A stretch of 64,000 nucleotides of DNA from positions 7,399,001 through 7,463,000 of the forward strand of contig NZ_CP108067.1 in the NCBI RefSeq assembly GCF_036178145.1, read 5' to 3'. The notes beneath the pieces were generated by a model. That model searched no databases. It worked only from the letters and a program-made list of their open reading frames with translations, and was not told the DNA's origin. Positions within the stretch are counted from its first letter, which is position 1. Every line of letters begins with the position of its first letter. Positions 26,831 through 35,681 of the stretch are shown in pieces. The position numbers and the translations under genes were made by a program. This stretch comes from Streptomyces sp. NBC_00273 (GTDB lineage Bacteria; Actinomycetota; Actinomycetes; Streptomycetales; Streptomycetaceae).

Positions 26831-29152
26831 TCACTCCGGTTGCGTGCCCGCCGTCGCCAGGGCCGTCAGCAGGCCCGTCAGGCGCGTCGTACGCGGCTTC
26901 GCCGGTACCTCGGCCACCGCGTGCGGCAGCGCCTGGTCGACCCCGTGCACCACGGACAGGTGCCGCTCGCCCCGGCCGAACGCCGTGTAGACCCAGTCCC
27001 GCGACAGCGCCTGCGCCGCGTCACCCGGCAGTACGACGACCACCGCCGGCCAGCGCGCGCCCACGGCCTGGTGCGCCGTCACCGCCCAGCCGTGCCGCAC
27101 CTGGGACTCCACCAGCTCCTTCGGTACGACGACCCGTGCGCCCGCCCGGTCCAGGTGCAGGCCCTCGGCGTCGGCCGACACCACCCGGGCCGCCAGCGCC
27201 CGCCCGGCGGACGGTACGTGGACGACCCGGTCACCGGGGTCGAACCCGCCGAAGCGGCCCGGGCCGGGGTTCAGGCGCTCCTTCAGGGCGGCGTTCAGCG
27301 CCCGGGTGCCCGCCGAGCCGCCGTGGCCCGGGGTGATCACCTGCACCTGGTCCGCCGGGATCCCGAAGGCCCGCGGCACCGATTCACCCACCAGCTGTAC
27401 GGCCCGGTGCACCGCTTCTCCGGCGTCCTTCACCGGGACGATGACGACCTCCTTGCCGGGGGCGTCCACCTGGTTGAGCTCCCCGATGCCGATCCCGGAG
27501 ACGAGCTCGCCGAGGGGGCCCGGGTCGGGGGTGCGGGAGATCACCTGCGGGCAGGTACGGGCCGCCAGCACATCGGCGAACACCCGCCCGGCCCCGGCCG
27601 ACCCGAGCACGCCGGGGTCCCCGGAGAGCACCAGCCTGGCCCCGTCCGGGACGGACTCCACCAGCGCGGCCGCGGTCTCCACGTCCAGCTGCGGCGCGTC
27701 CAGCACCACCAGCAGGTCCAGTGCGAACTGCCCGTCCGCGTCGCGCCCGGGCCCCTCGGCCCCGGACAGCAGCCCCGCCACGGTCACCGGGTCCGGGCCG
27801 CCGCCGGGGGCGTGCGCGGCCACGCAGACCCGCAGGCCCGACTCCCGGGCCGCGGCGGCCAGGGCGACCGGTTCGGCGCGGGCGGCCTCGCCGCCGGTGT
27901 GGGTGACCAGGCCGTGGCCCGCGACCGCGCGGATCAGCTCGGCGGCGGAGGGGCTCGGCGCGGACCCGGCGGCCCGCTCCCAGTCCCCGGGGGCGTCGAA
28001 GGTGCCGGCGGCCAGCCGGGCCAGGCCGTCGGCCAGGCTCTCCTCGGCCATGGCGGCACCCTCCAGGCCCACGAGCACCCTGACGGGCTGCTCCGCGCCT
28101 TCGGCGTCTTCGGCGCCCCCGCCGACCGGCGGCCCCAGGGGCTCGTGGAAGACCAGGACCGAGCCTTCGGCGACGGCCTGTTCCAGCGCCCCGGCCGGAT
28201 CGGGTACGCCGTACTGGGCCAGGGCCTTCTCCAGCACCGGGGCCTCCAGGGCGGTGTGCCCCTTCAGCCCGGCCTGGGCCAGCAGCCAGCCCACCAGGAC
28301 GGTGGTGCGGCGCTCGTCCCCGGGACCCGCGTCGGGGCCCAGCAGGGCCCGGGCGAAGCCGTCGGCCTGGGCCGGACGTACGGCGGGGAGCGACAGCAGG
28401 CGCCAGGGGTTCTCGGTGAGCTGCCCGGCGGCGTCCTCGCCCAGGGCCGCCGCGGCGGGGGCGGCCAGGGCCTCGGGGGCGCCGCCGCGGGCCAGTACGG
28501 CCCGTACGCCCTCGACGGCGTCGGCGGAGGGCGCGGGCGCGGCCACCGCAGCGGGGGCGACGGGCCGCGGCGGCGGGGGCGTGGCGGGTGCCTTGCGGGG
28601 CGCGGCCGGGGCCTCGTCGAAGTACACGGCGGAGGGCTTCGCACCGCTCTCCACGGCCCGGACGGCGGCCAGCAGGTCGGCGGCCTTCCCGCTGAGCTTC
28701 GCCCCGGCCTCGACGGGCGCCTCCCGCTCGGCCTTGCGCCGGGCGATCCGCTCCCGCTCGATCTTCTGGGCGGCCAGTTCGGCCTGGGCCTCGGAGAGCG
28801 CGGGCGCGGCCTGGGCCTCGGCGGCCTGCTCGGCGGTGCCCTCGGGATCGGCCCCGGCCTCGGCCCCGGCTTCAGCCCCGGCCTCAGCCTCGGATCCGGC
28901 CTCGGGCCCTGCGGGGCTTTCCCCCGCCCCGCCCCTTTCCGAAACCGGGGGCTCCGCCTCGGGTTCCGTGGCGTCGGCCGCCAGCGGGGCCTCGTCGGCC
29001 GGGTCCGTACCCGCTTCGGCGTCTGCCTCGGACGGGCCGGGCCCGTGCGCGTCTTCCGGGGCCGCTTCCGCTTCGCCGGCTGCGGACGGCTCTGCCTCCG
29101 GGGTGGCCGGGTCCTCCGCGGCAGCGGTGTCGGCCTGAGGGTCCGTACTCAC
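26831..29152 (-). CDS. RecD2-like helicase with apparently eroded ATPase motifs
   Basis: 773 aa. Residues 1-170 are an acidic Ala/Pro/Glu-rich tail; a helix-hairpin-helix-like part (NPWRLLSLPAVRPAQADGFA) follows at about 240. The later order matches RecD2/SF1 helicases: SGDPGVLGSAGAGRVFADVL (motif III-like), PGHGGSAGTRALNAALKERL, then NPGPG, AHQAVGARWPAVVVVLP (motif V-like) and YTAFGRGERHLSVVHG (motif VI-like). The expected Walker A (GGPGTGKT) is replaced by HTGGEAARAEP with no Lys-Thr, and the expected Walker B (DEAS) by LDAPQLD. ATP hydrolysis is therefore doubtful. It shares a 4-bp GTGA overlap with the aldo/keto reductase upstream. It may act as a DNA-binding or regulatory paralogue; this is inference. 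Confidence 0.8.
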   Translation of the reverse strand: MSTDPQADTAAAEDPATPEAEPSAAGEAEAAPEDAHGPGPSEADAEAGTDPADEAPLAADATEPEAEPPVSERGGAGESPAGPEAGSEAEAGAEAGAEAGADPEGTAEQAAEAQAAPALSEAQAELAAQKIERERIARRKAEREAPVEAGAKLSGKAADLLAAVRAVESGAKPSAVYFDEAPAAPRKAPATPPPPRPVAPAAVAAPAPSADAVEGVRAVLARGGAPEALAAPAAAALGEDAAGQLTENPWRLLSLPAVRPAQADGFARALLGPDAGPGDERRTTVLVGWLLAQAGLKGHTALEAPVLEKALAQYGVPDPAGALEQAVAEGSVLVFHEPLGPPVGGGAEDAEGAEQPVRVLVGLEGAAMAEESLADGLARLAAGTFDAPGDWERAAGSAPSPSAAELIRAVAGHGLVTHTGGEAARAEPVALAAAARESGLRVCVAAHAPGGGPDPVTVAGLLSGAEGPGRDADGQFALDLLVVLDAPQLDVETAAALVESVPDGARLVLSGDPGVLGSAGAGRVFADVLAARTCPQVISRTPDPGPLGELVSGIGIGELNQVDAPGKEVVIVPVKDAGEAVHRAVQLVGESVPRAFGIPADQVQVITPGHGGSAGTRALNAALKERLNPGPGRFGGFDPGDRVVHVPSAGRALAARVVSADAEGLHLDRAGARVVVPKELVESQVRHGWAVTAHQAVGARWPAVVVVLPGDAAQALSRDWVYTAFGRGERHLSVVHGVDQALPHAVAEVPAKPRTTRLTGLLTALATAGTQPE

Positions 29153-30132
29153 AGCGTGCTCCAGTCCTGATCGGGGTAGCGGTGCACCGGAACCGAAACA
29201 TCGTCCAGCGCCCGGCAGATCTCCTCCGGAAGACTAAGGGCCTCCACCGACAGTGCCGCCCCGAGCTGTGCGGACGTCCGCGCGCCGACGATCGGCGCCA
29301 CCACCCCCGGCCGGTCCCTGATCCACGCCAAGGCCACCTGGAGCGGGGTCACGGCCAGACCCTGGGCCGCCGTCACCACCGCGTCCACGATCCGCCCCGC
29401 CGCCTCGTCGAGGTACGGGTCCACCAGGGCGGCCAGCGACTCCGAGGCGCCCCGGGAGTCGGCCGGCGTGCCGTCCCGGTACTTGCCCGTCAGCACCCCG
29501 CGGCCCAGCGGCGAGGAGGGCAGCAGGCCGATCCCGAGGTCCAGCGCGGCCGGCAGCACCTCGCGCTCCACCCCCCGCTGCAGCAGGGAGTACTCCATCT
29601 GCGTCGAGGCGATCCGGGTGCGCACCCCGGGGGCCGCGAGCTGCCAGGTCGCCGCCTTCGCCAACTGCCAGCCGCAGAAGCCCGCCAGTCCCGCGTACCG
29701 GGCCCGGCCGCTGCTCACCGCCAGGTCCAGCGCCTGCAGGGTCTCCTCCAGCGGGGTCGCGGGGTCGAAGGCGTGCACCTGCCACAGGTCGACGTAGTCG
29801 GTGCCCAGCCGGTCCAGCGAGGCGTCCAGGGCGGCGAGCAGGTGCCCGCGCGAGCCGTCGAACCTGCGGTCGGGGTCCGGCACGCTGCCCGCCTTGGTCG
29901 CGATCACCAGGTCCCGGCGCGGGACCAGCCCGCCCACCAGCCGCCCGAGGAGGTACTCCGCCTCGCCGCCGCCGTAGGCGTCGGCGGTGTCGACGAGCGT
30001 GCCGCCCGCCTCCCAGAACGTCTTCACCTGCTCGGCGGCGGCTTCCTCGCCGGTGTCGCGGCCCCAGGTGAGGGTGCCGAGGCCGATCCGGGAGACGCGC
30101 AGTCCGGTGCGGCCGAGATGCCTCTGCTCCAT
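29149..30132 (-). CDS. aldo/keto reductase
   Basis: 327 aa (beta/alpha)8 oxidoreductase. The catalytic tetrad Asp, Tyr, Lys and His appears in LVDTADAYGGGEAE, IATKAG and LWQVHAFDP. The C-terminal cofactor region has APIVGARTSAQLG, typical of NADPH-dependent AKRs. Substrate is unknown. Stop overlaps the start of the RecD-like gene by 4 bp, so the pair forms one operon on the minus strand; their functions do not suggest an obvious link. ATG at 30132. Confidence 0.88.
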   Translation of the reverse strand: MEQRHLGRTGLRVSRIGLGTLTWGRDTGEEAAAEQVKTFWEAGGTLVDTADAYGGGEAEYLLGRLVGGLVPRRDLVIATKAGSVPDPDRRFDGSRGHLLAALDASLDRLGTDYVDLWQVHAFDPATPLEETLQALDLAVSSGRARYAGLAGFCGWQLAKAATWQLAAPGVRTRIASTQMEYSLLQRGVEREVLPAALDLGIGLLPSSPLGRGVLTGKYRDGTPADSRGASESLAALVDPYLDEAAGRIVDAVVTAAQGLAVTPLQVALAWIRDRPGVVAPIVGARTSAQLGAALSVEALSLPEEICRALDDVSVPVHRYPDQDWSTL

Positions 30133-30199
30133 GAGCGCTGAGACTACTGGGGCGCTGACGTAGAGGACCTTGGCGCGCTACAGTCCCCGCACACCAACG

Positions 30200-30213
30200 T
30201 TACTGATCGGTAA
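30200..30213. promoter_or_regulatory. palindrome upstream of LLM oxidoreductase
   Basis: TTACTGATCGGTAA pairs at six of seven positions as a dyad and lies about 20 bp before the start codon at 30233, overlapping where RNA polymerase or a ribosome would begin. Consistent with a repressor operator. Confidence 0.45.
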
Positions 30214-30232
30214 ACCGGTAAGGGGACGACAC

Positions 30233-31282
30233 ATGCGGCTCGGCATCAATCTTGGTTACTGGGGCGCGGGCATGGACGCCGACAACCTCGCCGTCGCCCA
30301 GGAGGCCGACCGCCTGGGTTACGACGTCTGCTGGGCCGCCGAGGCCTACGGCTCCGACGCCCCGACCGTGCTCGCCTGGGTCGCCGCCCAGACCGAGCGC
30401 ATCGACGTGGGTTCGGCGATCCTCCAGATCCCGGCCCGCCAGCCCGCCATGACCGCCATGACCGCGGCCACCCTCGACTCGCTGACCAAGGGCCGCTTCC
30501 GGCTCGGCCTCGGCGTCTCCGGCCCGCAGGTCTCCGAGGGCTGGTACGGCGTCAAGTTCGACAAGCCGCTGGCCCGCACCCGCGAGTACGTGGAGATCGT
30601 CCGCAAGGCCATGACCCGCGAGCGGCTCTCCTACGAGGGCGAGCACTGGACGCTGCCGCTGCCGGACGGCCCGGGCAAGCCGCTCAAGCTGACCGTGCAC
30701 CCCGAGCGCGAGCACATCCCGCTCTACATCGCCGCCATCGGCCCCAAGAACCTGGAGCAGACCGGCGAGATCGCCGACGGCGCCCTGCTGATCTTCCCGG
30801 CCGCCGAGCACCTCGAGGCCACCGCCCTCACCCACATCCGGGCGGGCCGCGAGAAGGCCGGGCTGACCATGGAGGGCTTCGACGTCTGCCCGACCGTGCC
30901 GCTGGCCCTCGGCGAGGACGTGAACGCGCTCGCGGACATGTTCCGTCCGTACACCGCCCTGTACGTGGGCGGCATGGGCAGCCGGAAGCAGAACTTCTAC
31001 AACCAGCTGGCCCAGCGCATGGGCTACGAGAAGGAAGCCGCCGAGATCCAGGACAAGTACCTGGCGGGCGACAAGACCGGCGCCGCCGAGGCCGTCCCGC
31101 ACTCGCTGATCGACTCGACCACCCTGCTCGGCCCGGTCGCCCGGATCGCCGACGGGATGCGGGCCTACGCGGAGGCCGGGGTCACCACCCTCACGCTCGC
31201 CCCGGCCGGGTTCACCCTGGACGAGCGGATCGCCGCCCTGCGCGCCGGCACCGAGGCGATGGAGCTGGCGGGTCTCGCCTGA
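30233..31282 (+). CDS. LLM-class F420-dependent oxidoreductase
   Basis: 349 aa luciferase-like (beta/alpha)8 protein. MRLGINLGYWGAGMDADNL at the start, the GFRLGLGVSGPQV-type block (here RFRLGLGVSGPQVSEGWYG) and IGPKNLEQTGEIADG indicate the F420 group of luciferase-like monooxygenases. It would transfer hydride from F420H2 to an unknown substrate. ATG at 30233 follows AAGGGGACG. A palindrome sits just upstream, and two hairpins follow the gene. Confidence 0.86.
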   Translation: MRLGINLGYWGAGMDADNLAVAQEADRLGYDVCWAAEAYGSDAPTVLAWVAAQTERIDVGSAILQIPARQPAMTAMTAATLDSLTKGRFRLGLGVSGPQVSEGWYGVKFDKPLARTREYVEIVRKAMTRERLSYEGEHWTLPLPDGPGKPLKLTVHPEREHIPLYIAAIGPKNLEQTGEIADGALLIFPAAEHLEATALTHIRAGREKAGLTMEGFDVCPTVPLALGEDVNALADMFRPYTALYVGGMGSRKQNFYNQLAQRMGYEKEAAEIQDKYLAGDKTGAAEAVPHSLIDSTTLLGPVARIADGMRAYAEAGVTTLTLAPAGFTLDERIAALRAGTEAMELAGLA

Positions 31283-31300
31283 TCGCCTGACCGGCAGGTC

Positions 31301-31330
31301 CCGGTGCCGGCGGACGGACGCCGGCACCGG
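31301..31330 (+). terminator. terminator after LLM oxidoreductase
   Basis: CCGGTGCCGGCG (31301-31312) pairs with CGCCGGCACCGG (31319-31330). A second hairpin, CGGCCGTGG/CCACGGCCG, follows at 31343-31384. Confidence 0.8.
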
Positions 31331-31512
31331 TGAACGCTTCTGCGGCCGTGGTGGGGGCTCGGGGGGTCTTCCCCGCCACGGCCGACACAGCGAACAACGC
31401 CGGGAACGCCCGCCGGGTTACGCACGTCGGCCCACCCCTCGATTTCGTTCATTCGGACGAGTAGTGCGACCCATCGGTTGCCCGCCCCGCCCACCGGCGT
31501 TTGACTCGTTCC

Positions 31513-32343
31513 ATGCTCTCTGCCCGCAGCCTGTTCCAGGAGATCGTCGACAACGACGACTCCTTCCAGCTGTTCTGCTCCATCGCCGCCAGCGGGGAGA
31601 CCCAGGGCGGCTGGGAGAACGCCCGCATCGCGGCCCTGGTGCCGGACGGCATGCGTCACCTCGCGCCCAAGATCACCCGACACGGCGCCGACGAGGACAA
31701 GCACGGCCGGATCTTCAACGCCCTGCTCCGCAAGCGCGGCCTGCCCGCCGTCCCGGTACCCCCCGAGACCGACTACACGATGCTGCTGGAGCGCCGCGGC
31801 ATCGGCCTCGCGCACGAGAAGCTGCGCCGCGAGGTGGCGCTGACCGAGGAGGACATCGTCGTCTACCTCGCGCACAGCCGCGTCACAGAACAGCGCGCCG
31901 CCGACCAGATGGACATGCTGGTCAGGTACTTCGGCGACCACCCCGAGGTGGGCAAGGCGATCCACCTGATCAGCCACGACGAGGACAACCACCTCTCCTA
32001 CTGCCACGAGGAACTGCTGCGCCTGGCCCGCTCCGGATACGGCCGGACCATCCAGCGGGTGCTCCGCGAGAGCGCGCTCGCCGAAATCTCCGTCTACCGG
32101 GACGTGAGCCTCGCCGTCATGAGCCACATGGGACGGCTGCTGCACTGGCCCGCCCCGAAGGCGGCCGCGCTGGCCGCCGGCATCCGCGCGATGTACGCGT
32201 ACGAGCGGTTCAGCGGCTGGCACCGGATGGTGAACCTGCGGCTGCCCGAGCGCCTGGACGCCCTCGGCGGCGCACCGACCCCCGCGGGCGGGCTCGCCTA
32301 CGCCCCGCGCGAGCGGGAGCTCAGAGCCAGCCCCGGCGCTTGA
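31513..32343 (+). CDS. ferritin-like di-iron protein
   Basis: 276 aa, four-helix-bundle type. Acidic and His ligand pairs are visible in GADEDKHGRI and ISHDEDNHLS, with further candidate acids in TLQ-free helices such as LTEEDIVVYLAHSR. A di-iron carboxylate cluster is expected; the reaction (oxygenase-like or ferroxidase) is unknown. ATG at 31513 has no Shine-Dalgarno; an in-frame TTG at 31501 is also possible. Its last 23 bp overlap the end of the convergent corA gene. Confidence 0.7.
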   Translation: MLSARSLFQEIVDNDDSFQLFCSIAASGETQGGWENARIAALVPDGMRHLAPKITRHGADEDKHGRIFNALLRKRGLPAVPVPPETDYTMLLERRGIGLAHEKLRREVALTEEDIVVYLAHSRVTEQRAADQMDMLVRYFGDHPEVGKAIHLISHDEDNHLSYCHEELLRLARSGYGRTIQRVLRESALAEISVYRDVSLAVMSHMGRLLHWPAPKAAALAAGIRAMYAYERFSGWHRMVNLRLPERLDALGGAPTPAGGLAYAPRERELRASPGA

Positions 32344-33313
32344 ACATCCGGTGCAGGCCCAGGCACGCGCCCGCCATGACCACCAGCACCGCCGGATAGC
32401 CCCAGGCGTGCCGCAGCTCCGGCATGTGGTCGAAGTTCATCCCGTAGATCCCCGCCACCATCGTGGGGACGGCCGCCATCGCCGCCCAGGCCGAGATCTT
32501 GCGCATGTCGTCGTTCTGCCGCAGGCCCATCTGCGCCAGGTGCGCGGCGAGCGCGTCCGACAGCAGCCGGTCCAGGCCCTCGATGTACTCGTTCGCCTTG
32601 GTCAGGTGGTCGGCGACGTCGCGGAAGAACGGCTGCGCGTGCTCGTGGACGAAGGGGACCTCCCCGAAGGCGAGGCGGTCCATCGGCTGGAGCAGCGGGC
32701 TCGTCGCCCGCCGGAACTCCAGCACCTGCCGCTTGAACCCATAGATCCGGGCCGCGGTGTTCTTGGTGTCCGAGGCGTTCGGCGCGAAGACCTCGGCCTC
32801 CAGCTCCTCCAGGTCCGCCTGGAGCTCGGCCGCCACCTCGATGTAGTGGTCGACCACCGCGTCGGACACCGCGTACAGCACCGCCGTCGGGCCGTGCCGC
32901 AGCACGTCCGGCTCCTGCTCCAGCCGGTGGCGCACGGCGGCCAGCGGGGCCCCCTCGCCGTGCCGGACCGTGACGACGAACGAATCCCCTATGAAGACCA
33001 TCAGCTCGCCCGCGGTCACCGTGTCCGCGTCCTCGTCGTACTGCACCGGCTTGAGGACGACGAACAGCGAATCGTCGTACACCTCCAGCTTCGGGCGCTG
33101 GTGCGCGGTCAGCGCGTCCTCCACCGCCAGCGGGTGCAGGCCGAACTCCTGGCTGACGTGGTCGAATTCCTTCGCGGTCGGCTCGTGCATGCCGATCCAC
33201 AGGAAGGCGTCACCGGCCGCCCGGGCCTCGTCGAGGGCGTCCGAGAAGTCGTCCGGCCCCTCGGTGCGGCGGCCGTCCCGGTAAATCGCGCAGTCCACAA
33301 TCACGCCGGGCAT
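32321..33313 (-). CDS. corA: CorA-family magnesium/cobalt transporter
   Basis: 330 aa. A large cytoplasmic N-terminal domain (about 1-265) is followed by two C-terminal helices (about 273-292 and 302-320) separated by the signature YGMNF. CorA proteins form pentameric Mg2+ channels. The sequence starts MPGVIVDCAIYRDG and has LPLLQPMDRL-type helices in the stalk (SPLLQPMDRLAFGEVPF). ATG at 33313. It overlaps the ferritin-like gene by 23 bp tail to tail. Confidence 0.88.
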   Translation of the reverse strand: MPGVIVDCAIYRDGRRTEGPDDFSDALDEARAAGDAFLWIGMHEPTAKEFDHVSQEFGLHPLAVEDALTAHQRPKLEVYDDSLFVVLKPVQYDEDADTVTAGELMVFIGDSFVVTVRHGEGAPLAAVRHRLEQEPDVLRHGPTAVLYAVSDAVVDHYIEVAAELQADLEELEAEVFAPNASDTKNTAARIYGFKRQVLEFRRATSPLLQPMDRLAFGEVPFVHEHAQPFFRDVADHLTKANEYIEGLDRLLSDALAAHLAQMGLRQNDDMRKISAWAAMAAVPTMVAGIYGMNFDHMPELRHAWGYPAVLVVMAGACLGLHRMFKRRGWL

Positions 33314-33355
33314 TCTTCCCTGCCCACGGCCCGCCCGCACACCTGCGGCAGCGCA

Positions 33356-33367
33356 TACGCTGGCCCC
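33356..33367 (+). promoter_or_regulatory. candidate -10 element, leaderless start of histidine phosphatase
   Basis: TACGCT (33356-33361) ends 6 nt before the ATG at 33368. There is no ribosome-binding site. Confidence 0.4.
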
Positions 33368-34087
33368 ATGGCCACGCTGATCCTCGTACGACACGGGCGG
33401 TCCACCGCCAACACCGCTGGGCTGCTCGCCGGATGGACCCCCGGAGTGGCCCTCGACGAGCGCGGCGCGGAGCAGGCCGCCGCGCTGCCCGGCCGACTCG
33501 CGGGGGTGCCGCTCGCCGCCGCCGTCACCAGCCCGCTCCAGCGCTGCCGGGAGACCCTCGCACCCCTGATGGCCGCCCGGCCGGAGCTGGAACTGCACAC
33601 CGACGAGCGGATCGGCGAGTGCCACTACGGCGACTGGTCGGGCCGCAAACTGTCCGAGCTCTCCGACGAACCGCTGATGAAGATCGTCCAGCAGCACCCG
33701 TCGGCGGCCGCCTTCCCCGGCGGCGAGTCCATGCGCGCCATGCAGGCGCGCGCCGTGGAAGCCGTACGCGACTGGGACGCGCGGATCGAGCAGGAGCACG
33801 GCAGCGACGCCGTCTTCCTGATGTGCTCGCACGGCGACATCATCAAGTCCCTTGTCGCGGACGCCCTGGGCATGCACCTGGACCTCTTCCAGCGCATCCA
33901 CGTCGACCCCTGTTCGGTGACGGCCGTCCGGTACACCGCCACCCGGCCCTTCGTGTTCCGGCTCGGCGACACCGGGGACTTCGGCTCGCTCGTCCGGCGC
34001 CCCGCCGCACCGGAGAGCGTCGCATCCGACAAGGACACCGAAGGCGCGGGGAACGCGGTCGTGGGAGGCGGCGCGGGCGCGGCTTGA
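33368..34087 (+). CDS. histidine phosphatase family protein (MSMEG_4193-like)
   Basis: 239 aa. The catalytic His is in the N-terminal LILVRHGRSTANT, and the second His in MCSHGDIIKS; Arg and Glu of the pocket are in SPLQRCRET and GECHYGDWSG. Phosphoglycerate mutase-like fold with broad phosphatase activity expected. It heads a conserved actinobacterial gene run: this gene, DUF3090, SCO1664-family protein, mshC. A TAGGGT hexamer at 34100 may start the next transcript. Pro/Gly-rich end. Confidence 0.88.
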   Translation: MATLILVRHGRSTANTAGLLAGWTPGVALDERGAEQAAALPGRLAGVPLAAAVTSPLQRCRETLAPLMAARPELELHTDERIGECHYGDWSGRKLSELSDEPLMKIVQQHPSAAAFPGGESMRAMQARAVEAVRDWDARIEQEHGSDAVFLMCSHGDIIKSLVADALGMHLDLFQRIHVDPCSVTAVRYTATRPFVFRLGDTGDFGSLVRRPAAPESVASDKDTEGAGNAVVGGGAGAA

Positions 34088-34165
34088 TCGCCCGGCGCAG
34101 TAGGGTGGACGGGCCAACACAAGGGCGCAGACCTGCCCCCTGCCGCCGAGACTTGGAGACTGGAC

Positions 34166-34756
34166 GTGCCCCGTCAGGTGTTCCTCTACGACCCCCCGGA
34201 CCGCTTCGTGGCCGGCACGGTCGGTCTGCCGGGACGCCGTACGTTCTTCCTGCAGGCCTCCGCCGGACCCCGCGTCACCAGCGTCTCCCTGGAGAAGACC
34301 CAGGTCGCAGCGCTGGCCGAGCGGATGGACGAGCTGCTGGACGAGGTCGTACGGCGGACCGGCGGCAACGCGCCGGTCCCGGCCGTCGCCCCCGCCGAGG
34401 CCGCCGACACCGCGCCGCTGGACGTCCCGGTCGACGAGGAGTTCCGCGTCGGCACCATGGCCCTGGCCTGGGACGGCGAGGAACAGCGCATGATCGTCGA
34501 GGCCCAGGCGCTCGTCGAACTCGACGCCGACTCCGACGAGGACCTCGCCGAGGCCGAGGAACGGCTGCTCCAGGACGAGGAGAACGGCCCGCCGATGCTG
34601 CGGGTCCGCCTCACCGGCGCCCAGGCCCGGGCCTTCGCCAAGCGGGCCCTGGACGTCGTCAACGCCGGCCGCCCGCCCTGCCCGCTGTGCAGCCTCCCGC
34701 TGGACCCGGAGGGGCACGTGTGCCCGCGCCAGAACGGCTACCGGCGCCAGGCGTGA
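34166..34756 (+). CDS. DUF3090 family protein
   Basis: 196 aa. The family hallmark is the N-terminal PRQVFLYDPPDRFVAGTVG and FFLQASAGPRVTSVSLEKTQ, with a C-terminal zinc-ribbon-like cluster PCPLCSLPLDPEGHVCPRQNG (two CxxC-like arms). Function unknown, conserved next to the SCO1664-family gene and mshC in actinobacteria. GTG at 34166. Its stop overlaps the next start by 4 bp (GTGA). Confidence 0.86.
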   Translation: MPRQVFLYDPPDRFVAGTVGLPGRRTFFLQASAGPRVTSVSLEKTQVAALAERMDELLDEVVRRTGGNAPVPAVAPAEAADTAPLDVPVDEEFRVGTMALAWDGEEQRMIVEAQALVELDADSDEDLAEAEERLLQDEENGPPMLRVRLTGAQARAFAKRALDVVNAGRPPCPLCSLPLDPEGHVCPRQNGYRRQA

Positions 34757-35571
34757 CGGACACGGGGGAGAAGATGGAGGAACTGCTCGCCCAGGGCGAG
34801 CTCACCGTCATAGGCCGGATCCGCGACGCGTCCAACGCCGTCCTGCTGTGCAGCGTCACGTACGGCGGCGTGAGCGCCGACTGCGTCTACAAGCCGGTCA
34901 AGGGCGAGCGGCCGCTGTGGGACTTCCCCGACGGGAACCTCGCCCGCCGAGAGGTCGCCGCCTACCTGATCTCCGAGGCCACCGGATGGGGCCTGGTCCC
35001 CGCCACCGTGCTGCGCGACGGACCGTACGGCGAGGGCATGGTCCAGCGGTGGATCGACGCCGAGCAGCCGGACGAGGACGCCCCGCTGGGCGCGCTCCTC
35101 GGGCTCGTCGACGGCGAGGAGGCGGGGGAGGGCTGGAAGGCCGTCGCGCTCGCCGAGGTCGGCGAAGGCCGCACCGCGCTGCTCGTGCACGCCGACGACC
35201 CCCGGCTGCGCCGGCTCGCCGTACTCGACGCAGTGATCAACAACGGCGACCGCAAGGGCGGCCACCTGCTGCCCGCGCCCGACGGACGGCTCTACGGCAT
35301 CGACCACGGCGTGACCTTCCACGCCGAGGACAAGCTGCGCACCCTCCTGTGGGGCTGGGCGGGCGAGCCGCTGACCGACGAGGCCCGCGAGGTGCTCGCC
35401 GCGCTGGCCGACGCGCTGGCCGAGGGGGCCCCGCTCGCCACCCGGCTGGCCGAACTGATCACGCCGGTCGAGCTGGCCGCCGTACGGGACCGGGTGGAGC
35501 ACCTGCTGCGGACCGGCACCCATCCCCAGCCGTCCGGGCAATGGCCGTCGATCCCCTGGCCACCGGTCTGA
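34753..35571 (+). CDS. SCO1664-family protein (PI3/4-kinase-like fold)
   Basis: 272 aa. The sequence VYKPVKGERPLWDFPDGNLARREVAAYLISEA and the block LDAVINNGDRKGGHLLPAPDG contain the Lys, catalytic NGDRK and metal-binding GIDHGVTF of a remote phosphatidylinositol 3/4-kinase-like superfamily (TIGR03843). Substrate unknown. Conserved beside DUF3090 and mshC. I prefer the GTG at 34753, which overlaps the DUF3090 stop and implies coupled translation; an ATG at 34774, closely preceded by GGGGGAG, is an alternative. Confidence 0.83.
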   Translation: MTDTGEKMEELLAQGELTVIGRIRDASNAVLLCSVTYGGVSADCVYKPVKGERPLWDFPDGNLARREVAAYLISEATGWGLVPATVLRDGPYGEGMVQRWIDAEQPDEDAPLGALLGLVDGEEAGEGWKAVALAEVGEGRTALLVHADDPRLRRLAVLDAVINNGDRKGGHLLPAPDGRLYGIDHGVTFHAEDKLRTLLWGWAGEPLTDEAREVLAALADALAEGAPLATRLAELITPVELAAVRDRVEHLLRTGTHPQPSGQWPSIPWPPV

Positions 35572-35669
35572 ATCAGCCATCGGCCATACGCACAAAATCA
35601 GCCAGACCGCAAGAGTGCCGATCAAGACAACAGTGCAGGTCCAGTTCGTTTCCGGAACATCCGTCCGGT

Positions 35670-35681
35670 TAGGCTCGAGAC
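35670..35681 (+). promoter_or_regulatory. candidate -10 element for leaderless mshC
   Basis: TAGGCT (35670-35675) ends 6 nt before the ATG at 35682 and no ribosome-binding site is present, so transcription may begin at the start codon. Confidence 0.45.
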
